DNA from: an uncultured Acidimicrobiales bacterium | GTDB taxonomy: Bacteria > Actinomycetota > Acidimicrobiia > Acidimicrobiales > SZUA-35 | Assembly: GCA_937922805.1 (NCBI GenBank) | Contig: CALAJV010000014.1 | Location: forward strand, 31,741-95,740 | Direction of reading: 5' to 3' | Length of the DNA: 64,000 bases | Part shown: positions 9,001 through 15,975 of the stretch, in pieces | How the letters are laid out: every line of letters starts with the position of its first letter | Numbering within the stretch: position 1 is the first letter of the stretch | The notes under the pieces: model-generated | Database searches by the model: none | What the model was told of the DNA's origin: nothing | What the model saw: the letters and a program-made list of their open reading frames with translations, nothing else | Translations under genes and position numbers: made by a program

Positions 9001-10239
9001 CTACTCAACTGGCGAGACGGGATCAGCCGGATCCGCCTCTACCGCCACGGAGAACCGAACAACTGCTTTGTAACTTACGGTTACGCCCGCTGCCGCAGAT
9101 TGTTGAACAACTAGCCCGTCATTCGGGTCGCCATAAGGCACGGCTACAGATTGGCCACTTGGAGTTAACCCAGCGCTAGTCAGCGCTTGGGAAGCTTGAA
9201 GTTCGCTCTTTCCAACAACGTTCGGAACTAGCACTTTGCCGTAGAGGGTAACGGTCGAATCAGCCGGAATCGTCTGCGAATAGCCTCCCACTATGCGGCC
9301 AAGTTGTCCGGATGAGCCGGTGGGCAGTACCACAACAGATCCTACGCAACCAGCGGCCTTAATCATTGATTTGGCTTCAGCGATCGAGGCTCCCTCCGGA
9401 ACGGAAAAGGAACAGTCGCGATCCTGATGAACAGTGCTCGATGTTGAGCTACTGGTCGACGATGAGGCCGACGTAGTCGTTTGTGCTGTTGTCGAGGGGG
9501 TGAGAGTAGTTGACGGTCGGGTGATCGAGGTTCGCAGAGTTGTCGTTGATCGCACAGTAAGGGAGCTCGTCGCCTTTGAACTCGTCGTCGGGAATTCCCT
9601 CGTCGTCGAAGTCGCACCGATCGATGTCGGCGGCCAGGGCAACAGAGTCGATCCAGGGTCGATCGTGGATGTGGACCCCAAAGTGGTTGACGACGCCGAA
9701 TCATCGACACCGTCAAGTGACAAATCGCCAGAATCTTCTAAACCACCATCATCTCCCAAACGTTCCTCACCAGATTCAGTTTCTAGCTCACCTGAGTCGT
9801 CTCTCCCGCCGTCGTTTGTCGTTGTCCGACTTTTCGCCGACGAAGTTCGTTCTGATCGGCCCGGATCATCACCGGAGTCGGCGGACTTGCCCTCGTAGTT
9901 GGTCAAACCCCCATTGCCACCGCCGCTATTGAACTCTCCTCGGGCATTTTCGGGGTCGCCCCCTACGCCGAGAGCTCCAACTTCTCCGGCTGATGGCTTT
10001 GAGCTAATAAGGGTGTCCGATTCCAAACCGCCAACTAGGAAAAACCCGCCCATCACCATAGCTGCACAGGCCACGGTAATAGATCCGAACCCAAGCCCTC
10101 CAATGCCTCCAAGGCTTCCGCTCAGTGAAAAACGGCTCGGCTTAGCAACAACAAAATCAGCTAGCTTCTGATTCGGATCGATTGCGTGCTCGGCATCTGT
10201 TACTGCCGACTGAAACGCCTCTGTTACCAGTTCTTCCAC
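9001..10239 (-). CDS. PASTA-domain membrane protein, paralogue of 11017-12405, without its own sigma gene
   Basis: This 412-residue protein has a short cytoplasmic domain (1-45) with the motif AFQSAVTDAEHAIDP, a membrane segment (about 48-71), and a linker of some 200 residues very rich in Ser, Thr, Gly and Asp. The outer C-terminus holds two PASTA-like units. The first is flanked by a cysteine pair (CSFSVPEG then AAGC); the second is clear (VPNVVGKSELQASQALTSAG, then GLVVQQS). PASTA units bind muropeptides or other cell-wall parts in penicillin-binding proteins and PknB-type kinases. The cytoplasmic motif matches the sigma-coupled paralogue across the divergent promoter region, so a role in the same regulatory circuit is inferred. 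Confidence 0.8.
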   Translation of the reverse strand: MEELVTEAFQSAVTDAEHAIDPNQKLADFVVAKPSRFSLSGSLGGIGGLGFGSITVACAAMVMGGFFLVGGLESDTLISSKPSAGEVGALGVGGDPENARGEFNSGGGNGGLTNYEGKSADSGDDPGRSERTSSAKSRTTTNDGGRDDSGELETESGEERLGDDGGLEDSGDLSLDGVDDSASSTTLGSTSTIDPGSTLLPWPPTSIGATSTTREFPTTSSKATSSLTVRSTTTLRTSITRPSTTLTPSTTAQTTTSASSSTSSSTSSTVHQDRDCSFSVPEGASIAEAKSMIKAAGCVGSVVVLPTGSSGQLGRIVGGYSQTIPADSTVTLYGKVLVPNVVGKSELQASQALTSAGLTPSGQSVAVPYGDPNDGLVVQQSAAAGVTVSYKAVVRFSVAVEADPADPVSPVE

Positions 10240-10492
10240 GTTGTTACTCCGCCACGGTTATTGAACAAAAGCCACTCGTCGAGAGCCTTCGAGTGCAGCA
10301 ATGACAAATGTTCTACGTCCCTAGAACGAGTAGACGGACCAAAACGTTTACCCAATTTTGAAACTTCTGAGATTTTTGGTGAGTGCAATGAGGGCAGATC
10401 TGCTCACCGGGGGTTCTCACCCTGTACTTCTTCCCGTTTTTCAACTCAGTACCCGTAGATCTGACGCTTGTGGCTTCAGCTATCCTGAACTC
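10240..10492. promoter_or_regulatory. Divergent promoter region between the PASTA paralogues
   Basis: These 253 bp separate the minus-strand PASTA gene from the plus-strand sigma-PASTA pair, so both promoters must lie here or in the leaders. A perfect 10-bp palindrome GCAGATCTGC (10394-10403) sits between inverted half-sites GGTGAG (10378-10383) and CTCACC (10403-10408), with another TCACC soon after. This could be an operator; no clear -35/-10 pair was assigned. Confidence 0.4.
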
Positions 10493-11020
10493 ATGCGAAC
10501 GAAGGGGAACGGCCGAACGGTGGATACTGCGTTCGCTGATCTCTATCGCAAGAATTTCGCCCGTCTGGTCGTTCTCGCATCCGCAGTTTCGGGAGAAACC
10601 ACGTTCGCAGAAGACATCGTTCAAGAAGCAATGGGCAAGGCTCATGACCGTTGGGAGGAAGTTGGCAACTTCGCTAGTCCTGAGGCGTGGGTCCGACGAT
10701 TGGTGGTGAACGCGTCGATCGATAGGAAAAGGCGAATTATTCGCGAATCAAAAGCCCTTCTAAAACTTCGACCAACCACCGACAACGTGTCGTATATGCC
10801 AAAGTCGTATCCGGAAGTCTGGGAGGCGATCGGCAAACTAGCGCCGCGTCAGCGAGCGGCAATCGCCCTGTTCTATCTCGAAGGGCATTCGACGGCTGAA
10901 ATTTCTGAGATCTTGGGTACGAAAGAGTCCACGACCAGGGTTCTTCTTCACAAGGGGCGAAACGCCCTCAGGGACAAACTAGGCGACCCGGCCCTTCTGG
11001 CCGAGGTGGGAGTGGTATGA
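10493..11020 (+). CDS. ECF RNA polymerase sigma factor coupled to a PASTA protein
   Basis: A 175-residue SigE-like ECF sigma factor. Region 2 is DLYRKNFARLVVLASA followed by FAEDIVQEAMGKAHDRW, and region 4 is LAPRQRAAIALFYLEGHST with the helix ISEILGTKESTTRVLLH. Start ATG 10493 gives MRTKGNGRTVDT; the frame is open back to 10358, but the added residues are not sigma-like. Its stop overlaps the start of the PASTA protein gene by 4 bp (ATGA). It closely resembles the sigma factor at 1191-1727 in domain wording, which suggests a common origin. Confidence 0.9.
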   Translation: MRTKGNGRTVDTAFADLYRKNFARLVVLASAVSGETTFAEDIVQEAMGKAHDRWEEVGNFASPEAWVRRLVVNASIDRKRRIIRESKALLKLRPTTDNVSYMPKSYPEVWEAIGKLAPRQRAAIALFYLEGHSTAEISEILGTKESTTRVLLHKGRNALRDKLGDPALLAEVGVV

Positions 11021-12405
11021 GTTCGCTGGGCGACAAGCGATTCGACAGCGAGATAAAGGATGCGTTCCGTTCTGCCGTTGACGACGCTGAGGCATCAATA
11101 GACGTTACTAGCCGGCTAGCCGAGTTCACTGGCCGGTCAAGCGGGGGTTGGTTTTTCTTACCCCGCACCACTAACGCTCCTGACCGTCGATTTCTGACGT
11201 TGGGGGGAATCGCTGTCGTCTCTGCGGTCGTTACCGTTCTCGCCGCTGCCTACTTCATCATCCCTTCTCCACTTCCCAATGATTCAGCAAGTCAGAGGAT
11301 CGCAGCAGGCGAGCAGCAGACAGAGGACATTGCCAACAACTCGGAAAATTTCCAGGGTCGATCAGAGAACGGCGAAAGCAACGCGGGACGAACCGACTAT
11401 TCAAAAAGCGGAAATTCCACTGATAGCGGTGATCCGGAATCTCAATCAGAAACCTCCGATAAGGCAAAAGATCCTGCCGGAATCTCTTCCGGACAAGTAG
11501 CCGAAGGTTCTGAACTAGGTACTGGCGACGATTCGGGTTTATCGCCAACCGATCAACCCGATATCGACGAAACCTCAGATTCTGGCTCCGGTGCATCACC
11601 AGCCGCTCCAATAAGTGGTCCTGTTAGCGCTACACCATCGGATTTGGGAAATGCTACTGATCGCAGCGATACAGACGCTGACCGACAGAACTCAGCCGGT
11701 TCCCAATTGGGAACAACCTCGACCCAAGGTCAAACAGCCGAGCCAACGTCGACTCTTTCGCTTCGAACGTCTACGTCGTCGCCCCGAACGACGAGAACCA
11801 CTACAAGACGTACCGTAACCGAACCATCGCCGACCCAGCGAACGTCACTTCCGTCAGCCTTTAGAGATGTCGCACCAACCCCTCCGGCGACGGAAAGCCA
11901 GCAGCGGGAAGCTACGTCAACGACCGACGCCGGGCAACGATCCACAACAGAGCCGTCAACGACGGCTGGGTCGACATCAGTTGCCACTACCGCACCAACG
12001 ACCGAGCCCGTTACGTGCAGTTTCACCATAGGTGGCGGCAGCGTGAGCGAAGCCACCACCGCTATCAGAGCGGCCGGTTGCAATGGTCCCATTTCTTTAG
12101 TTCCACCAAACGCCACCGGATCGTTAGCTCGGGTTGTCGGCGGAATGACCCAGACCATCAACGAAGACGAGCCAATCACCCTGATCGGCTTCGCCCAAGT
12201 TCCCGACGTCGAGGGCCTAAGCGCGGCCGCAGCGGCGGCGACGCTTAAGGCCGCCTCATTCACAGCCGTTGCTGAGTCAGAATACGTTGCCGACGACGAC
12301 CCCCGTATCGGGACCGTGATTGATCAATCGCCCCGCCGTCGAACTCGTCAAGAGGCGCAAAGTGTTGTTCGGTACACCGTGGCCCTAGCGAATCCCGCTA
12401 GCTGA
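11017..12405 (+). CDS. PASTA-domain membrane protein, probable anti-sigma/sensor
   Basis: This 462-residue protein has a cytoplasmic N-terminus (1-58) with AFRSAVDDAEASIDV, a membrane segment (about 60-83), a Ser/Thr/Asp/Gly-rich linker of about 250 residues, and a C-terminal pair of PASTA-like units. The first contains CSFTIGGGS and AAGC, the same cysteine pair as in the 9001-10239 paralogue; the second begins VPDVEGLSAAAAAATLKAAS. Coupling to the ECF gene by ATGA suggests that wall fragments or wall stress sensed outside control the sigma factor. No zinc anti-sigma motif is visible, so the cytoplasmic domain would be a different type of sigma-binding module. Confidence 0.8.
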   Translation: MSSLGDKRFDSEIKDAFRSAVDDAEASIDVTSRLAEFTGRSSGGWFFLPRTTNAPDRRFLTLGGIAVVSAVVTVLAAAYFIIPSPLPNDSASQRIAAGEQQTEDIANNSENFQGRSENGESNAGRTDYSKSGNSTDSGDPESQSETSDKAKDPAGISSGQVAEGSELGTGDDSGLSPTDQPDIDETSDSGSGASPAAPISGPVSATPSDLGNATDRSDTDADRQNSAGSQLGTTSTQGQTAEPTSTLSLRTSTSSPRTTRTTTRRTVTEPSPTQRTSLPSAFRDVAPTPPATESQQREATSTTDAGQRSTTEPSTTAGSTSVATTAPTTEPVTCSFTIGGGSVSEATTAIRAAGCNGPISLVPPNATGSLARVVGGMTQTINEDEPITLIGFAQVPDVEGLSAAAAAATLKAASFTAVAESEYVADDDPRIGTVIDQSPRRRTRQEAQSVVRYTVALANPAS

Positions 12406-12437
12406 AAAACATAACCTAGAGCGTCTGAGAATCGGAT

Positions 12438-13052
12438 CTACTGCCAGGCGGCGAGTCCGTCACCGCTCAAGTCGTCGAGGACCGGCCGATTGGCCAACGC
12501 CATCAGTATTGCCTCGCCACTCCCATTGATCTCCGGGCCGTCGCCGAAGGTCCAGTCCATGTCGTTTGCGACTAGTTGAACGCCTTCAATCGCTCGCCGC
12601 TCGACCAGCGTCGTCGCCATCTTTTCGGTGGTGAGAAAGTCCAGGGTTTGTCGGACCAGATCTGGATCCGGAGCAGAGTCCAACCCCAATGGCCGCCGAA
12701 TGTCTTGACCGTGGATTACGACATCGGCAACAGTCATCGACTCCGGGAACATCGGCAGCGGAGCAGATTTCGTGGCCTTAGACCGCAGTGTGGCGACAAC
12801 GTCTTCCACTGGTCGGGCCAATTGCTTGTTCGCCATGAGTATTGATGTCTTGTCGAAGTCAAAGCCGGCCTTAGCCATTGAGACAAAAAACGAAACGGCG
12901 TTGGTCTCGACGAAGCTAGTGACATGAGCCAACACGCCTCGTGCTGTCCAATCGCTACACAAACTCTGTTGGTCGAGCTGTTCGGCGGAAAGGGAATCAA
13001 TCATGTCAGCAAAGTCATTTCGGGCTTTACCTGCGGTAGACCATGTAGCCAA
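12438..13052 (-). CDS. Mycothiol-dependent maleylpyruvate isomerase-family protein
   Basis: A 204-residue DinB/MDMPI-fold protein. The N-terminal domain shows the family pattern: a helix with FADMIDSLSAEQLDQQSLC, then DWTARGVLAHVTSF, whose histidine belongs to the metal-binding triad. The middle has VADVVIHGQDIRRPLGL, a second conserved stretch with His. Such proteins use mycothiol, the actinobacterial thiol, in isomerisation or detoxification; the exact substrate is unknown. It is convergent with the PASTA gene (32 bp apart) and stands alone on its strand. Confidence 0.85.
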   Translation of the reverse strand: MATWSTAGKARNDFADMIDSLSAEQLDQQSLCSDWTARGVLAHVTSFVETNAVSFFVSMAKAGFDFDKTSILMANKQLARPVEDVVATLRSKATKSAPLPMFPESMTVADVVIHGQDIRRPLGLDSAPDPDLVRQTLDFLTTEKMATTLVERRAIEGVQLVANDMDWTFGDGPEINGSGEAILMALANRPVLDDLSGDGLAAWQ

Positions 13053-13140
13053 CGTACTCTCCTATCAACTGGGCGAAACCGTCAATGACAACGGCATCTC
13101 TGGTGAACATCGATTCCACCATAGATGATTGGATGCCACC

Positions 13141-13923
13141 TTACCCGTGGGTGCTGATCCCACCGTCGACCGGGATGACGGCCCCGGTCAAATACGATCC
13201 GGCCCGGCTAGCCAGAAACAGAACTGTTCCGGCGATATCTTCGGGCCGTCCAATGCGACGCATCGGGACCGAGGCTTCAATCCCCGACCGAACCTCTGGA
13301 TCATCGAGCAAGTAGCCCATCATCTTCGATTCGAACGGACCGGGGGCGATGCAGTTAACCGTCACGTGGTCGTCGTTCAAGAAATGGGCCATATGGCGGG
13401 CCAGCATATGTATCCCGGCTTTTGACGCTGAATACGAGAAGTTGTCACCCACCGGGACTCGTAAACCGTCAATGGACCCGGTCATGATCACCCGAGCTGG
13501 GTCATCGGCGGTTCCAGCTGCCCTAAGTTTTGGAAGAAGTTGCTGGGTCAAAAGGAACGGTGCTTTCACGTTGATATCGAGCACTTTGTCGAATCCACCC
13601 ATCGGAAATTCATCGATAGGAGCGCCCCAGGCGGCACCAGCATTGTTGACGAGAATGTCCAGCTGGTCTTCATTGTTGCCAACCTCCGAAACGACTGCAG
13701 CCACACCCTCTTCGGTCGAAAGATCTGCCGGAACCGAAATACACTCACCGATAGTTGACAGTCGAGCGGCCGTGGCATCGCAGGCCTCGGCCTTGCGAGC
13801 CGTGATATAGACCTTAACTCCGTTCGATACCAAGCCTTCGGCGATCATCTCACCTATGCCTCGGGATCCCCCGGTTACAACCGCCACCTTGCCGCTTACA
13901 TCAAACAGCTCCGCAATTTTCAC
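13141..13923 (-). CDS. Short-chain dehydrogenase/reductase
   Basis: A 260-residue classical SDR. The nucleotide-binding TGGSRGIGEM motif is at about 17, NNAGAAWG marks the central strand, and the catalytic Ser (GSIDGLR) is followed by YSASK, the Tyr-Lys pair. The C-terminus ends PVDGGISTHG, as in FabG-like enzymes. The N-terminal nucleotide motif with an Arg after TGGS suggests NADP(H). The substrate is not deducible. Its start is preceded by about 160 bp without a gene. Confidence 0.9.
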   Translation of the reverse strand: MKIAELFDVSGKVAVVTGGSRGIGEMIAEGLVSNGVKVYITARKAEACDATAARLSTIGECISVPADLSTEEGVAAVVSEVGNNEDQLDILVNNAGAAWGAPIDEFPMGGFDKVLDINVKAPFLLTQQLLPKLRAAGTADDPARVIMTGSIDGLRVPVGDNFSYSASKAGIHMLARHMAHFLNDDHVTVNCIAPGPFESKMMGYLLDDPEVRSGIEASVPMRRIGRPEDIAGTVLFLASRAGSYLTGAVIPVDGGISTHG

Positions 13924-14082
13924 GTCGAACCTTTGCCTATTCCTGCACCCGATAGCTACTACCTGGCAGCTGCGGCTTTCGCAGCCGCCCCGACCCTAGC
14001 AACGGTGGCGGCCGTGGGCACATTTACGGCCGAGAGGCGCTTGATGATCCGGCCCACGTTCTATGGTTGCGTGACTTCACCT

Positions 14083-14745
14083 TTACTTCTTACGGGCCAG
14101 CGTTAGACCATCACCGATGGGTAGCAGAACCATTTCCACTCGCATCTCGCTATGCACATACGAGTTGAACGCCCGGATATTCTGCGTCGAGTTCTGATTG
14201 TTGTCTGGATCGGCTACCCGACCAGACCAAAGGGTGTTGTCGACAGCAATGACTCCGCCTTGTCGCACCAGTTCGAGACATCGCTGGAAATAGTTGATGT
14301 AATTGCCTTTGTCGGCGTCGATGAAAGCAAAGTCGAAACTCGCAGCTTCCCCATTGTTCAAAAGGCTATCCAATGTTTCGATGGCGGGAGCCAACCGAAG
14401 CTCTACCTTGTCGGCCACATCTGCCTTGGCCCAAAATTCACGGGCAATATCGGTATCGCTAGCGTTGACATCACAGGCAATTACTTGACCGTCGGCTGGC
14501 AAATGAAGCGCCGCCACCAACGAGCTGTAACCTGTGAACGTTCCGACGTCGAGCGTTCGCTTAGCGCCGAGAAGTTGCAGTAGGAACCCCATGAGCTGTC
14601 CCTGCTCGGGGGCTAGAAGCATTCCGGCCTGAGGATGTCTGCTCGTTCTTTCCCGCAATTCAGCCAAGATTGGATGTTCCCGCATCCCACTTTCGGTCAG
14701 GTAGGCATGAAGTTGACCCGACATGGGAATTGATTTTGGGGACAT
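14083..14745 (-). CDS. O-methyltransferase, class I SAM-dependent (CCoAOMT-like)
   Basis: A 220-residue enzyme of the Methyltransf_3 family. Motif I is RTLDVGTFTGYSSLVAAL. The metal- and substrate-binding stretches are FDFAFIDADKGNY and VIAVDNTLWSGRV; the Asp residues would bind the divalent cation that deprotonates the catechol-type substrate. ATG 14745 lies 4 nt after the stop of trhO, with CGGAG inside the trhO end serving as ribosome site; a longer frame to 14880 lies inside trhO and is rejected. The two genes form an operon. The natural substrate is unknown. Confidence 0.9.
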   Translation of the reverse strand: MSPKSIPMSGQLHAYLTESGMREHPILAELRERTSRHPQAGMLLAPEQGQLMGFLLQLLGAKRTLDVGTFTGYSSLVAALHLPADGQVIACDVNASDTDIAREFWAKADVADKVELRLAPAIETLDSLLNNGEAASFDFAFIDADKGNYINYFQRCLELVRQGGVIAVDNTLWSGRVADPDNNQNSTQNIRAFNSYVHSEMRVEMVLLPIGDGLTLARKK

Positions 14746-14749
14746 TTGG

Positions 14750-15598
14750 CTACTCCGATTGTGCTTTGGCGTCTCGACAAGACGAACAACATAGGCCTGA
14801 TTCGAAATCTCTTGATATTTGATCTTGACCGTCGAACGGGTCGCCGCAGGTTTCGCAGAATCGGAACCCACCAGGGGCAACTCCGTGAGTTACGGTCACT
14901 CGTTCATCAAACACGAAGCACTCGCCGTTCCATTTACTTCGATCTTCGTCAACCTCGGCCAGATACTGGAGAATCCCGCCCTCAAGGTGATAGACATTTT
15001 GAAAGCCGCGCTCGAGCATATAAGAGGTAGCTTTCTCGCATCGAATTCCGCCGGTGCAGAACAGCGCCACCTTTGGGTTGGTTTCGGGCGTAAGTTCTTG
15101 GTCGACAAAGGCAGTGAAATCGCGGAACGACTTGGTCTTTGGGTCGATCGCATTCTCGAACGTACCAATCGCAACTTCAAAGTCGTTGCGGGTATCGATC
15201 ACGGTCACCATCGGGTCGTTAATCAGCTCGTTCCATTCGGATGCGGCAACATAGGTGCCAACGGTTTGGGATGGATCGATGTCAATGTCGCCAATGGTGA
15301 CGATCTCTTTCTTGAGCCGCACCTTCAGTCGCTGGAACGGTGGCCGTTCGTAGGTCGATCGTTTTACAGCCATCCCAGCGAACCGATCATCGGACTGCAA
15401 CAGAGCGATTAGCCGCTCTACCCCTTCGGGAGGGCCGGCCACCGTAGCGTTGAGCCCTTCAGGCGCTAACAAGATCGTGCCTTTGATCTCGTTCTGTTCA
15501 CATTCGGCCCGTAACAACCCTTGCCACCGCTTCGCGTCAGGCAGAGACACGAACGTATAGAAGGTGGCAACGAGACTATTTGGTGGCGAAATGGCCAT
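14750..15598 (-). CDS. trhO: tRNA uridine-34 hydroxylase, rhodanese family
   Basis: TrhO (YceA, UPF0176) adds oxygen to U34 of several tRNAs, the first step to 5-methoxyuridine derivatives. The 282 residues contain the N-terminal acylphosphatase-like domain (GTILLAPEGLNATVAG, about 40-54), a rhodanese domain with VIDTRNDFEV and the active loop CTGGIRCEKA (Cys181 and Cys187), and a C-terminal Cys-rich tail (FCETCGDP, CCSSC) typical of the family. It is co-transcribed with a methyltransferase; since U34 hydroxylation is followed by methylation in bacteria, that link is notable, though the neighbour looks like a CCoAOMT-type enzyme rather than CmoB or TrmR by sight. Confidence 0.93.
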   Translation of the reverse strand: MAISPPNSLVATFYTFVSLPDAKRWQGLLRAECEQNEIKGTILLAPEGLNATVAGPPEGVERLIALLQSDDRFAGMAVKRSTYERPPFQRLKVRLKKEIVTIGDIDIDPSQTVGTYVAASEWNELINDPMVTVIDTRNDFEVAIGTFENAIDPKTKSFRDFTAFVDQELTPETNPKVALFCTGGIRCEKATSYMLERGFQNVYHLEGGILQYLAEVDEDRSKWNGECFVFDERVTVTHGVAPGGFRFCETCGDPFDGQDQISRDFESGLCCSSCRDAKAQSE

Positions 15599-15975
15599 AG
15601 ATTTGCGTCCGTCACATAGTCGACAAGTTCAGACCGATCCAAGCTGGACGGGCCAAGCTCGAATTGTAGCTAGCAGCACCCAAGCATTGGCGAGCGGTCA
15701 ATTCGTGCCTCCATCGATTCGGCGACGTCGATGAAATCGGTCGAAATGAGTGAGAATTTCTGTCCGTTTTGGCCAAACTAGGCGGCAAACGGGGCACCTT
15801 TAGCCTCGAACGCCATTTCTTTTTTAGGTAATCCTGCCTGTGCCGTTTTCGCAAAGTCTTGATATTGCCGACTAGATGTATGGCCAATAATCGACAACGT
15901 TCGAGTTTCGTATTCCTGGGCGAGTCATTCGGACTACGAATCATTATGCGGGCCTCAAGAAAAGCCCTACAATAA
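15599..15975. other. Gene-free interval ahead of the conservon
   Basis: These 377 bp separate trhO (minus) from the conservon (plus), so two divergent promoters are expected. A minus-strand frame across it (15612-15983) has no protein-like character. A possible -10, TACAAT, at 15968-15973 precedes a GTG at 15976; if that is the conservon promoter, the first gene must start further in. Nothing else was recognised. Confidence 0.4.

Noticed and set aside
9434..9898. Plus-strand frame of 154 codons opposite the PASTA gene
   Set aside because: It mirrors the Ser/Thr-rich linker of the minus-strand gene; its Val/Asp/Glu-rich translation and lack of a ribosome site show it is a shadow.
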